This document shows, piece by piece, positions 1-8,763 of a stretch of DNA of 64,000 nucleotides. Position 1 is the stretch's first letter; the number at the start of each line of letters is the position of its first letter. Below the pieces are notes generated by a model. It did not search any database. It saw only the letters and a list, made by a program, of their open reading frames with translations, and was not told the DNA's origin. The position numbers and the translations under genes are program-made. Source of the stretch: Cohaesibacter sp963556055 (GTDB lineage Bacteria > Pseudomonadota > Alphaproteobacteria > Rhizobiales > Cohaesibacteraceae); assembly GCF_963556055.3 (NCBI RefSeq), contig NZ_CAUVYE020000008.1:620001-684000 (forward strand). Direction: 5' to 3'.

Positions 1-1110
1 GCGTTCGGTGCCGCGCGGAACAGTTGGGTAATTGATCGGCTGGATATAGATGCCATGGGTGTCGAGAAGGATATCGGAGGCCTTTTTGCAAAGGTCGGGA
101 TCGCCTACAAACAGCGGCACGATATGGGTCTCGGATGGCATCACGGGCAGCCCCGCGTTGGACAGAGCCTCCTTGGTCCGAGCGGCCTGACGCTGCTGCA
201 TGTCGCGCTCAGAATGGCTCGTCTTGAGATGCTTGACAGAGCTGTGTGCCGCCGCCGCGAGGGCAGGGGGCATGGCGGTGGTAAAGATGAAGCCGGGTGC
301 ATAGGAGCGGACCGCATCAACAATCGGAGCCTTGGCCGTTATGTAACCGCCCAGCGTGCCGAATGCCTTGGCAAGGGTTCCCTCGATCACATCGATCCGG
401 TCCATCAGACCCTCACGCTCGGCAATGCCACCACCGTGTGCGCCATACATGCCGACTGCATGCACTTCATCGATATAGGTCATTGCGTTATATTCGTCGG
501 CCAGATCGCAGATTTTCTCGATCGGAGCAATGTCGCCGTCCATCGAATAGACCGATTCAAAGACGATCAGCTTGGAGCGATCCTTGCCTGCTGCCGAAAG
601 CATTTCTTCCAGATGCTCCATATCGTTATGGCGGAAAACCTGTTTTGGCACACCGGAACTCTTGACGCCCGCGATCATCGATGCGTGGTTCAGCTCGTCG
701 GACAGGATGAGGCAATCGGGCAGCAGCTTGGCGATCGTCGAAATGGCTGCTTCGTTGGACACAAATCCGGATGTGAAGACCAGCGCGGCTTCCTTGTTAT
801 GCAGATCTGCAAGTTCCGCCTCAAGCATGACAAGCGGATGGTTGGTTCCCGAAATATTGCGCGTTCCACCCGCTCCAGTTCCCATCTTGTGAGCGGTCTC
901 GCTCATTGCCGCGATGACGTCGGGATGCTGTCCCATGCCAAGATAGTCGTTTGAGCACCAGACGAGAATTTCACGTTCAAGCCCATTGTCCGCTCGCCAG
1001 ATCGCATGTGGGAACCTGCCAGCCTGTCGCTCCAGATCGGCGAAAATGCGATAGCGCTTTTCGGCCTTCAGGGAAGACACGGCATCCTCAAAAAAATCAA
1101 GATACTGCAT
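1..1110 (-). CDS. hemA: 5-aminolevulinate synthase, C-terminus cut by window edge
   Basis: Pyridoxal-phosphate enzyme that condenses glycine with succinyl-CoA to give 5-aminolevulinate, the first step of haem synthesis in alphaproteobacteria (C4 pathway). Read on the minus strand from ATG at 1110, the first 370 residues are present and the frame is still open at base 1. The start MQYLDFFEDAVSSLKAEKRY, the segment CSNDYLGMGQHP, the glycine-rich GTGAGGTRNISGTNH, and SDELNHASMI, YSMDGDIAPI and DEVHAVGMYG are all typical of ALA synthase. The window ends just after INYPTVPRGTER, a few dozen residues short of the usual length of about 400. The catalytic lysine is expected near KAFGTLGGY, which is present. 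Identification is firm; only the C-terminus is missing. Confidence 0.95.
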   Translation of the reverse strand, partial: MQYLDFFEDAVSSLKAEKRYRIFADLERQAGRFPHAIWRADNGLEREILVWCSNDYLGMGQHPDVIAAMSETAHKMGTGAGGTRNISGTNHPLVMLEAELADLHNKEAALVFTSGFVSNEAAISTIAKLLPDCLILSDELNHASMIAGVKSSGVPKQVFRHNDMEHLEEMLSAAGKDRSKLIVFESVYSMDGDIAPIEKICDLADEYNAMTYIDEVHAVGMYGAHGGGIAEREGLMDRIDVIEGTLAKAFGTLGGYITAKAPIVDAVRSYAPGFIFTTAMPPALAAAAHSSVKHLKTSHSERDMQQRQAARTKEALSNAGLPVMPSETHIVPLFVGDPDLCKKASDILLDTHGIYIQPINYPTVPRGTER

Positions 1111-1623
1111 ACGATTTGTATCCGCTTGTTTCTGGTCCAATAAAGCGAACCGGTCGGTCTGTTTCAAAGCCTGTGTAACAGGTTACGATCAATCTATCAC
1201 ATGGTTTGGTCTGTGATCCCCAAGCTCTTTGTGCAAGGGCGATTATTAGCGACACTTTGCTTTATCGCGTTGAGATTTGTCAAGAATTTGAAGGCTTACA
1301 AATTGTTAAGGCGCAGGTAACAATCCGGTCATGTTTGACGGAATGCCGCATGATTTGAAACGGCTGCCATTTCCCTTGTCATGGGCAAATCATGGGCAAA
1401 AACACGTCTGTTTGTGTCTGGCTGCGGCCTGTTTCTGCCCCTTTGTTGCAGTATCAATCTGATATCCACCGGGCGAAAGCGGCGGGTGGAATAGGCCCGT
1501 TCCTTGTGTGTTAAAGGTTTAAATGGCGAAGTAAAGATTCATAAAGGCTTTTCATCTAAACTTGTCCCGCTATCTATCCATTTGGTTGTCAAACGCCAAA
1601 TGCTTGCGTGCGCGGAGCAATTC
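1111..1623. other. Intergenic region between hemA and the response regulator
   Basis: About 510 bases between the divergent starts of hemA and the response regulator gene. No convincing reading frame. It must hold both promoters. AT-rich patches near 1240-1320 and 1500-1560 are possible promoter areas, but I could not assign a specific regulator site. Confidence 0.5.
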
Positions 1624-2142
1624 ATGTCGGTCACAGTCCTTTCTGCTTTAAGAGTGCTGGTAATTGAGGATAGCGCATATATGCGCACGATTATCCGCAC
1701 GATTCTGCAAGGACTTGGCGTGCGCGAAATCTTCGAGGCTGAAGATGGCGGGGTCGGGCTGGAAAAGCTCGAGCAGCTCTCGCCGGATGTCCTGATCATT
1801 GACTGGGTGCTGCCGATCCTTGATGGGCCGGAACTGGTTCGGCTGGTGCGAAATCCCAACCATCCGATGGGGACCGTGCCGATCATCATGATTTCGTCTT
1901 ACGCCGAAAAGCATCGCATCATGGAAGCCAAACAACTTGGCGTGCATGAATTTCTCAGAAAGCCATTCTCGGCAAAAGACATGTATCTGCGGATTGTTGC
2001 GGCGACCTCCATGGACCGCCCATTCGTCAGAACAGACAGCTATTACGGCCCTGCTCCAAGGGAAACCGTTACCCGTCGCCCCGGCGAGGGAGCCGCCGAC
2101 GCCGGTGCTTCATCGGTTTCGGTGCCAACCGCCTTTGCCTGA
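1624..2142 (+). CDS. Single-domain response regulator (CheY-like receiver)
   Basis: Receiver-domain protein of 172 residues with no output domain. The acidic pocket (VLVIEDSAYMR), the phosphoacceptor aspartate in DVLIIDWVLPILDG, the switch serine in IIMISSY and the conserved lysine in FLRKPF are all visible. After about residue 130 there is only a proline/alanine-rich tail. Longer in-frame starts exist upstream (for example ATG 1600), but GGAG at 1614-1617 lies six bases before ATG 1624, so that start is preferred. Single-domain receivers usually act through protein contacts (motility, phosphorelay or stress signalling). No kinase gene is adjacent, so the partner is unknown. It converges on the helicase gene, with stops only eight bases apart. 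Confidence 0.85.
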   Translation: MSVTVLSALRVLVIEDSAYMRTIIRTILQGLGVREIFEAEDGGVGLEKLEQLSPDVLIIDWVLPILDGPELVRLVRNPNHPMGTVPIIMISSYAEKHRIMEAKQLGVHEFLRKPFSAKDMYLRIVAATSMDRPFVRTDSYYGPAPRETVTRRPGEGAADAGASSVSVPTAFA

Positions 2143-2150
2143 TCCGTCTG

Positions 2151-3260
2151 TCATCTGACAATCGTCAAGCGCTCGGCTGCCCGCGTGATGCCGGTATAGA
2201 GCCAGCGCTGCTGATTTTCCCGAAAGGCCCAGCTTTCATCAAACAGCATGACATCGTTCCACTGCGAGCCCTGCGACTTGTGCACGGTGAGGGCGTAGCC
2301 ATAATCGAAGGCATCGCCCTTTTTGCGAACGGACCAGGGCAATTCGCCTTCATGGTCCTCGAACAGCATTTTGGGCAATTTGAGCGCAACCCGGCCGCCT
2401 CCGTCCTGTCCCAGTTCCGGTGACACGCGCACCTTGATTTCCTTGCCCTTGCGGCTGGTCACCTTGTCCACCATCCAGATGCCGCCATTCAGCAAACCCT
2501 TTTGGTGATTGTTGCGCAGGCAGACAAGCTTGTCGCCCACTTCAGGGTAGGGCAGTTCGAAACCCTGCAATTCCCTGAGGCGCTTGTTATATTTCTGCCG
2601 GGTAACATTCCGCCCCACCAGAACCTGATCGGCGTCCAGAACCAGATCCGTATCGAGCGAGCGCCTGCCGATGACCTGCACCGAGCCATGGTCGCCATAG
2701 TCAATGGTGTTGCCCTCTCGCACATCCTGCGCCAGCCGAATGATCGGATTGTCCCGCGCCTGACGGTGGATCTCCGTAAGCATGACATCGGGGTCTGCAT
2801 CGGTGAAATACCCGCCACCCGAGACCGGCGGCAATTGTGCCGGATCGCCCAATACCAGCACCGGTTTCCGGAAAGACAGAAGATCCGAGCCGAGCATTTC
2901 GTCCACCATCGAGCATTCATCGATGATGATCAGATCTGCATCGTGAGCCGGACTGTCGCGATTGATGACGAAGGCGGGAACATCATCCTCTCTTTCCTCG
3001 TCATCGCTGGTGTCCGGACGATAGATCATGGCGTGAATGGTGCTGGCCCCGGCACATCCCTTCTGGCGCAGGACATGGGCTGCCTTGCCGGTAAAGGCTC
3101 CGAACAACACATGGCCGTCCACCCCTTCGGCAAGATGCCTGGCCAGCGTCGTCTTGCCCGTGCCTGCATAGCCGAACAGGCGAAACACAGGCTCATCCCC
3201 GCGCTTTATCCAATCGTTGACAGCCTTGAGCGCCGCTTCTTGTTCCCTGGACCAGTCCAT
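2151..3260 (-). CDS. SF1B DNA helicase (RecD/Dda-like ATPase)
   Basis: A 369-residue superfamily 1 helicase, probably 5'-3' on DNA. Visible motifs in order: Q-motif region SREQEAALKAV, Walker A GYAGTGKTTLARHLA (motif I), FTGKAAHVLR (Ia), Walker B DLIIIDECSMVD (II), VLVLGDPAQLPPV (III), and the C-terminal UvrD_C-2 signature ALTVHKSQGSQWNDV followed by WLYTGITRAAERLTIV (V/VI). This is the compact RecD2/Dda-like layout without the RecBCD-specific N-terminal part. Many alphaproteobacteria carry a stand-alone copy annotated as an ATP-dependent exonuclease/helicase. ATG 3260 is preceded by an AAGAGG-type ribosome site. Confidence 0.85.
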   Translation of the reverse strand: MDWSREQEAALKAVNDWIKRGDEPVFRLFGYAGTGKTTLARHLAEGVDGHVLFGAFTGKAAHVLRQKGCAGASTIHAMIYRPDTSDDEEREDDVPAFVINRDSPAHDADLIIIDECSMVDEMLGSDLLSFRKPVLVLGDPAQLPPVSGGGYFTDADPDVMLTEIHRQARDNPIIRLAQDVREGNTIDYGDHGSVQVIGRRSLDTDLVLDADQVLVGRNVTRQKYNKRLRELQGFELPYPEVGDKLVCLRNNHQKGLLNGGIWMVDKVTSRKGKEIKVRVSPELGQDGGGRVALKLPKMLFEDHEGELPWSVRKKGDAFDYGYALTVHKSQGSQWNDVMLFDESWAFRENQQRWLYTGITRAAERLTIVR

Positions 3261-3473
3261 ATTTGCCTCTTGGCGATTCCGGGCAAGTCACCGCAGCCCA
3301 ACGCAGGACTTCCGGGCCATGTTGCGGCGAAGGGAGGCGGGGGAATCGCTTGTGAATCAGTGTGTTTGCTACAGGGAGACTGTCCAAGGCGAGGAGAAAT
3401 TTCAAGTCGCTTGTCGATCAAGGCGGGATCAAGAGGGAAACCGACGCGAAAGGGCAGCCAAATGGAAGCAAAA

Positions 3474-3503
3474 AACCCTGCAAGTGCCGGGACTTGCAGG
3501 GTT
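3474..3503 (-). terminator. Intrinsic terminator of the tetR gene
   Basis: Perfect 12-base-pair stem AACCCTGCAAGT / ACTTGCAGGGTT with a six-base loop. On the minus strand the stem is followed by a T run (AAAAAA at 3470-3475 on the plus strand), as expected for a Rho-independent terminator 36 bases after the tetR stop. Confidence 0.85.
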
Positions 3504-3539
3504 GACTGGGGAAAGAAGATTTTTCAGCTCAGGAACAGC

Positions 3540-4211
3540 TCATGCACGCATGCGTGCGGCATTGAGCAGGCGACGCTCTGTTGCCCGCGATCCCTCGTCA
3601 TTTTTGATCTGGGCTGCAAAATAGGGTGACAGGCCGGACAATTGATCGAGACCGATTTGTGACAGCCGGTTTTCTGTCGGATCAAGCTTGGAATAATGTG
3701 CCATTCCGATCAGGATGCAGAGAACATGATGCAGGCTGATATGTCCAAGTGTGTCACCCGCGCCTGCTTCGGCCCTGATCCGGTCAAGCAACCGCGACAG
3801 GCCGCCAGTCAGGTTGGTGTAGTAATCCTGAAAGATCTCGAAGATCTGCCCGTCCTGAGCCCGCAGCTCGGCCAGTCCGTTGAAAATCAGGCATCCCCGA
3901 CCATTGCCTTCCTCAACGAGGAAATGGCTGAAATCCAGAAGCAGATCGATAAGCTCAATTTCTGGTTGAATATCGTCGGGGCCGGCCTCATTCTTGATCA
4001 GACTGTTTAATGGAGATTTTTCCATATAGCGTTCAAGAACAGTCGCAAGAATTCCTTCTCTTGATCCAAAGCTGTTATAGAAGCTCGATCTCTGAATCTT
4101 CATAGCATCGACCAATGAGCTTATAGAAGTTCTTGATATTCCATCGGCCCAGAAACAATTCGTGGCGGCATCAAGTACTACTTCTGAGTCAAATTCTTTT
4201 GGTCGTCCCAT
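3540..4211 (-). CDS. TetR-family transcriptional regulator
   Basis: 223 residues with an N-terminal TetR helix-turn-helix: MGRPKEFDSEVVLDAATNCFWADGISRTSISSLVDAMKIQRSSFYNSFGSREGI (shown here only to mark residues 1-54, with recognition helix near RSSFYNSFG). The C-terminal ligand domain (FSHFLVEEGNGRGCLIFNGLAE) resembles the AcrR-like group with the RGCL signature. It is a single transcription unit ending in a strong terminator. Upstream lies an AT-rich non-coding stretch. The target and ligand cannot be deduced; no enzyme or pump gene adjoins it. Confidence 0.85.
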   Translation of the reverse strand: MGRPKEFDSEVVLDAATNCFWADGISRTSISSLVDAMKIQRSSFYNSFGSREGILATVLERYMEKSPLNSLIKNEAGPDDIQPEIELIDLLLDFSHFLVEEGNGRGCLIFNGLAELRAQDGQIFEIFQDYYTNLTGGLSRLLDRIRAEAGAGDTLGHISLHHVLCILIGMAHYSKLDPTENRLSQIGLDQLSGLSPYFAAQIKNDEGSRATERRLLNAARMRA

Positions 4212-4542
4212 TAGGCACCCCCAGTCATGTGTCTAAACAGTCAGGTACTTTGTATTCTGAAAGAAAAGTTACATCTCATTATATGCTACTGCAACGCTGG
4301 GAAATAATTATTTTGATTTTGATCGTACTAATACATTATTTAGTCTAAGACATCTGTTCTGTTTAATGAATTTGGAATGGTTATATTCATAGACATATTC
4401 AAAAACATAGTTGTATAAGAAATTGTGGTATTAATTTTGCCTGTATGAAGGATATATGACAGATACTTGATGTTATTGACATATTACGCATTGATCAAAT
4501 GTATATAAGTAAAATAACATAGGTAATATTTAGTAAAGACGG
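4212..4542. other. AT-rich intergenic stretch
   Basis: About 330 bases, clearly richer in A and T than the flanks (for example 4300-4540), with no plausible gene. It separates the tetR start from the stop of the DegT-like gene. It may hold the tetR promoter. The base composition suggests foreign or decayed DNA. Confidence 0.5.
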
Positions 4543-5667
4543 CTAGCTCTCAAGCGTGTTTCTAATCATTTCGACTAATACGTGTTCTTCACCCGCAAAT
4601 AACATGCTTCCTGTGGGTAAAGTGAAGGCTCCAGCACTCCAATAGGTACTATTGTCGAGGGAATCACTCAGAATTGAGTCTTTAAAGGCCCGCAACCGTC
4701 CAATATCGCGATAAGTCTGATATACCATGAAGCCCGCTTGATACAGTTTTTCGAACAAGACCGTTTTTTTCTCGGGCGAAATATGGACCGGATAGCTGCA
4801 AAGGCGGCGCCCTTCATTCCGGGGTCGGGGAAGGCTGCGAAGGCCAAGGTTGCCGAGAGCCTCGTCATAGAAACCGACATGGCTGTCGATGAGCTTTTGT
4901 TCCTCATTGATCGCTATGATTGTATTGGCAAGCTCTGTGTCCTGCTCTTTGGTCAGCTCCGAGAGCAGGTCGACAAAGGGAGCGTCATGGGCCGGGCCTT
5001 CTGCGGCTGCCATCAGGCGGTTTGACAGATCGCCTTGATCGCTCCAATAACGCAGTCGTGCATGCATCTCGGCATTGCGGGTCACGACAAAGGCGGGAAT
5101 GTCCCCTTCCATTTCCCTGTAGCCGGGCAGGCAGCCGACATGAATATCACATGCGCCCACTGGCCGGGGATGGTTTGCCATCGCACAGAAGGCATCAGAG
5201 CCATCTTCGATGAGCGCAATCCCTTCTTCCCTCAGATGCTCATGCAGCGCATCGGTTTGAACGATCTGACCATAAAGATGGGAAACCACAACGGCTTTGG
5301 TCCGCTCCGTCAAAACATTGGCAATCGCGCTTTGTTCAACGAGCAGTGTGTCTGCGGCAACATCGACCAGAACCGGGCGAGCCTTGGCAAGCAGAATCGC
5401 CTGAACAATCCCGACCGGAGCAAGCGCGGGCACGATGATTTCGTCTTCGGGTTTTATGTCACATGCCATCAATGCGGTGGACAGGCCGCTGGACCAGCCC
5501 GAGCAGAAGTGAATATGCCCATCATGATAGTGACGCGACAACAAGTCTCTTGCCGTGCTGTCCGAATGCTCGGTCTGGCCAGATGCCATCGAAGCGGTTG
5601 CAGCAAATGCCGCCCCTTGCTGGAGGTTTGCGGAGTGGCCGGAAAACAATTCAATCAAATTGGACAT
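4543..5667 (-). CDS. DegT/DnrJ/EryC1-like aminotransferase homologue lacking the usual PLP lysine
   Basis: 374 residues with the DegT sugar-aminotransferase fold: HFCSGWSSGLSTALMACDIKPEDEIIVPALAPVG, then RPVLVDVAADTLLVEQ, TKAVVVSHLYGQ and GIALIEDGSDAF match the standard order. Where active members have the Schiff-base lysine (S-F-x-P-x-K-x-x-x-x-G-D-G-G) this protein reads CLPGYREMEGDIPAF, with no lysine. It may therefore be a pseudo-enzyme, or act like the lysine-less deoxysugar dehydrases of this fold. ATG 5667 is chosen over an in-frame TTG at 5706 because the family homology starts there. No sugar-nucleotide genes surround it, so its role is unknown. Confidence 0.7.
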   Translation of the reverse strand: MSNLIELFSGHSANLQQGAAFAATASMASGQTEHSDSTARDLLSRHYHDGHIHFCSGWSSGLSTALMACDIKPEDEIIVPALAPVGIVQAILLAKARPVLVDVAADTLLVEQSAIANVLTERTKAVVVSHLYGQIVQTDALHEHLREEGIALIEDGSDAFCAMANHPRPVGACDIHVGCLPGYREMEGDIPAFVVTRNAEMHARLRYWSDQGDLSNRLMAAAEGPAHDAPFVDLLSELTKEQDTELANTIIAINEEQKLIDSHVGFYDEALGNLGLRSLPRPRNEGRRLCSYPVHISPEKKTVLFEKLYQAGFMVYQTYRDIGRLRAFKDSILSDSLDNSTYWSAGAFTLPTGSMLFAGEEHVLVEMIRNTLES

Positions 5668-5937
5668 GGATGCACCAGATCTTGGGTGAGCATTCGCGCG
5701 AAACAAAAAAGCCGATTACCAAGAGAATAAGACCAAGGGCGCAAGATCCGGTTAATCCGGGTGGTCGCAAATGCAGGCAAATCAAAACGGCATGGGGCTT
5801 TTGTGCAAACAGCGTTAATCAAGGATTAAAAAAGCCGATAGCAACGCTCGCAGGCGCAGGCAACGAAGGGCATAACGGGAGGGAGTTTCAGAAGGGAGGG
5901 AGAAGGGAGGGAAGAGGGATGCAAAGCGCGTGTTTTT

Positions 5938-6846
5938 CTACAGATCCTCGTCCTCATCCAGCGAAATGGCTGGCTCCAGTGGGCTGAGATACCCTTCCAC
6001 CGCATGAACCTGATCGCGAAAGGCGCGCAGATTATCCACCACCGAGGATCCGCCCAACCGTGTGCATTCGGCCAGTATCAGCTCGCAGGCTGATGCCGCA
6101 GGTACGAGCGAGGGCAGCAATTGCGGGCCAGTCATGGGCACGAACAGGCCCATATCGGCAAAGGGAACAGCGGGTGACGACATGGTGTCGGTGATCGCGA
6201 TGATCTTGCAGCCGCGCTTCTTGGCGACCGTCAGCAGGCGCCCCCCTTCGGATGCATAGGGGGCAAAGGTGAACAGGATGATCAGGTCATTGTCATTGGC
6301 CTGCCCGAGCACATCGAAATGCGAACCGTCAGGGCTTTCAAGCAACTGCATTTTCGGCATCGCGATCTTGCCCGCATAGGCCAGATAATGGGCAAAGGCG
6401 AAGGAAGATCGATAGCCCGCAACATAGACGCGGGTTGCCTTCAGAATCTCGTTGGCGATCCTCTGAACGGCCTTTTGCGTATCCGGCTGGAACAGGCTGG
6501 TGAGATTTCCGAGCGTCGCCTTGCCGATATCAAAGAAGATCTGGGAATCCGCGTCCCAACGGCCATCCTTCTGCAAGGCCGCGGCGCGTTCCTCAAACCG
6601 GACCTCCCTTGCCTGTACTCCGTCCTGGAACACCGCGCGGAAAGGTTCGAACGTCGAGAAGCCGACTACCTGCGCCAGACGAACAATGGTCGAGGGGTGG
6701 ACATCCGCCGCCTTGGCCAGTTGCCGCACGGACTTGAAGGCGACATCCGCCGGATTTTCCAGAATATAGGAAGCTGCCACCTTCATTTGCGGCGAGAGAT
6801 CCGCATAGCTGTCCCAAAGGTCTTGGCGCAAATCATCCAGTGTCAT
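5938..6846 (-). CDS. MurR/RpiR-family transcriptional regulator
   Basis: 302 residues with the RpiR layout. The N-terminal helix-turn-helix of residues 1-77 includes LSPQMKVAASYILENP, VRQLAKAADVHPSTIVRLAQ and the GF(S/D)xFxxFR box FSTFEPFRAVF. A C-terminal SIS domain (about residues 125-260) includes RVYVAGYRSSFAFAHYLAYAG and NDNDLIILFTFAPYASEG followed by KKRGCKIIAITDTMSSP. SIS domains bind phosphosugars or related effectors. It is divergent from the BKACE-like gene at 7141, so it may control that unit, but this is inference only. Confidence 0.85.
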   Translation of the reverse strand: MTLDDLRQDLWDSYADLSPQMKVAASYILENPADVAFKSVRQLAKAADVHPSTIVRLAQVVGFSTFEPFRAVFQDGVQAREVRFEERAAALQKDGRWDADSQIFFDIGKATLGNLTSLFQPDTQKAVQRIANEILKATRVYVAGYRSSFAFAHYLAYAGKIAMPKMQLLESPDGSHFDVLGQANDNDLIILFTFAPYASEGGRLLTVAKKRGCKIIAITDTMSSPAVPFADMGLFVPMTGPQLLPSLVPAASACELILAECTRLGGSSVVDNLRAFRDQVHAVEGYLSPLEPAISLDEDEDL

Positions 6847-7140
6847 GTCGGTTCACTTTGCTTGCTTTTGTCAGGCGGCCGCCAGACAAACCCCAGGGCA
6901 TGTGAGGGGCGACCGGCAAACACTCTTGATACTTCTTACAAAAGTTGAACCAGTTTGGCAAAGCGCAAGGCACCCAACTTGCCAGCAGAATGGACCATGG
7001 AGTGCAAAACATGGTTCCTGAGGCGTCATCTAGACGGTTGAAACCGGGTTTTACCCTTTGCCCTTTGCCCGTTTGGCGCTAAGTTGGCATTTGTCGCTTT
7101 TTATATACGCTAAAACAATTTGCCGTTGGACGATTGATGG

Positions 7141-7995
7141 ATGTTTGAAATACCAAAACCGCTTGTTGTTGCCTTGAGTGCGAATGGTCTGAAGCGGTCA
7201 AAGAGAGATTATCTTGCCTTGCCCCTCTCACAAGCCGAACTGGTAACCACCGCCCTTCAGGCAAGAGAAGTGGGCGTTCCGGTCTTCTCCTGTTCCGCCC
7301 GCAATCCGTCTGGTCAGGCCAGCCTTGATACCGATATCTGTCGATCCCTCGTTGACGCGTTGCGACAGGTTTCGTCCGGGGCAATGCTGGTGCAGCTCGA
7401 ACTCGACTTGCAGTCCCCTCAATCGGTTGCCGACAGCGCGGCTGTTTTGTCCGCAGCAAAGCCGGATGCCTGTCTTTTGCCCTTTTCTGCGGTTTTCCCC
7501 CGAGATGGTGACGAGGATGATGAAAACAGGGCGCGCGATTTGCTTGATCTGTGCGTTGATCTGAAGATCGGCGTGCAATTTGCCATGACCGATCCGGCTG
7601 ACATCGACTGGTATTACGCCTTCCGTCAATATGGTGTCATTCCCGAGATGTGCCGCGCATTGCTGTTCATTCTTGGCGATGATGGCGATCGGCCGCAAAG
7701 CGACCCCCACGCGTTGCGTCCCTTTCTTGAGAGACTGGATAAACAGCATCTTTTGAGCAAGGTGGTCTGGTCCGTGGCCGCATTTGGCCTTAAGGAGACA
7801 GCATCCCTTGCCGCAGCGATGGCCCTCGGTGGCCAGATCGCACCCGGCTGGGCCTATAATTTCCACACTGCCGAGGGGGAAATGTTCCCGTCTCAGGCCG
7901 AGCAGGCTGCCAGCCTGAAAGATCTCTCGGATCGGCTCGGGCGTCCCCTCGCCAGTGCGTTTGAAGCGCGAACCATGCTGTTCGGAGCGCGCTAG
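7141..7995 (+). CDS. BKACE/DUF849-like protein with altered metal site
   Basis: 284 residues. The order of segments fits the beta-keto acid cleavage enzyme (BKACE, formerly DUF849) TIM barrel: KPLVVALSANGLKRSKRD at the N-terminus, LPLSQAELVTTALQAREVGVPVF, and a C-terminal WSVAAFGLKETASLAAAMALGG followed by APGWAYNFHTAEG and RPLASAFEARTML. Active members bind zinc through an H-x-H-x-R-D strand. Here the matching strand reads FSCSARNPSG, so both histidines are gone. Either the function has changed or the protein is inactive. The NUDIX gene follows 52 bases downstream on the same strand. ATG 7141 is the first start in this frame. Confidence 0.6.
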   Translation: MFEIPKPLVVALSANGLKRSKRDYLALPLSQAELVTTALQAREVGVPVFSCSARNPSGQASLDTDICRSLVDALRQVSSGAMLVQLELDLQSPQSVADSAAVLSAAKPDACLLPFSAVFPRDGDEDDENRARDLLDLCVDLKIGVQFAMTDPADIDWYYAFRQYGVIPEMCRALLFILGDDGDRPQSDPHALRPFLERLDKQHLLSKVVWSVAAFGLKETASLAAAMALGGQIAPGWAYNFHTAEGEMFPSQAEQAASLKDLSDRLGRPLASAFEARTMLFGAR

Positions 7996-8047
7996 AGCAA
8001 CCCCTATCACTCATTCCCCTTGAGGACCCTTTCAAAGGCATGTCTAG

Positions 8048-8665
8048 ATGACAGATCGATTCCTACCCCGCCAGGATGCTCCCAACGCCAAATTCACGCG
8101 TTGTGATTTGAAATATGATGGTTTTATCAAGCTGTCGTCTTGCGAAATGACCTATCGACGCCTGGACGGAGAACAGGATACCGTCATTCGCGAAATTCAT
8201 GATCACGGCGAAGCGGTTTGCGTACTGCCCGTTGACCGCGAGCGCCATGTGGCGATGCTGGTGCGCCAGCTGCGGGCCGGGCTGGTCTATAACAGGGAAC
8301 AGGACCCGATGATCCTGGAGGTCGCCGCGGGTCTCATCGATCCGGGCGAGACGCCGGAGCAGACCGTGCTGCGCGAAGCCGAAGAGGAGCTTGGCTTTCG
8401 CATCAATGATCTTCAACCCGTCGCCGCCTTCTATGCCTCTCCGGGCACGCTGACCGAGAAGATATACGGCTTCATCGCATCCTACAGCCCTGCGGATCGG
8501 ACGCATGCGGGCGGGGGCCTTGCCCATGAGGGCGAGGACATCATCGTCGAGGAAATCGCGTTGGATGAACTGGGCGAGGCGGTTCTACAGGGGCGTCTGA
8601 GAGACGCAAAGACAATCCTGCTCATCCAGCATTTGATGCTGAGCGAGCCTGAATTGTTTTTCTAG
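8048..8665 (+). CDS. NUDIX hydrolase, ADP-ribose pyrophosphatase type
   Basis: 205 residues. The NUDIX box G-x5-E-x7-R-E-x-x-E-E-x-G is intact around residues 97-119 (GLIDPGETPEQTVLREAEEE). A proline/glycine element (FYASPGTLTEKIYGFIA) after the box is typical of the ADP-ribose and GDP-mannose pyrophosphatase group (NudF/NudK-like). The reaction would be Mg-dependent cleavage of a nucleoside diphosphate linked to a sugar or similar group, in the cytoplasm. Substrate choice cannot be read from the sequence. It probably shares a transcript with the BKACE-like gene and is followed by a hairpin terminator. Confidence 0.85.
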   Translation: MTDRFLPRQDAPNAKFTRCDLKYDGFIKLSSCEMTYRRLDGEQDTVIREIHDHGEAVCVLPVDRERHVAMLVRQLRAGLVYNREQDPMILEVAAGLIDPGETPEQTVLREAEEELGFRINDLQPVAAFYASPGTLTEKIYGFIASYSPADRTHAGGGLAHEGEDIIVEEIALDELGEAVLQGRLRDAKTILLIQHLMLSEPELFF

Positions 8666-8703
8666 GACAAGGTGCGAAGGCACCCGCAGAACAAGCAGAA
8701 CAA

Positions 8704-8731
8704 AAGGCCGGACAATGAGATGTCTGGCCTT
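8704..8731 (+). terminator. Hairpin terminator after the NUDIX gene
   Basis: Stem AAGGCCGGACA / TGTCTGGCCTT with one G-T pair and a six-base loop, followed by a T-rich stretch (GTTTGT). It lies 38 bases after the NUDIX stop and just before the convergent dehydratase gene. Confidence 0.7.
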
Positions 8732-8763
8732 GTTTGTCCGGGCCTTTCAGATGGGGCCGCCGC

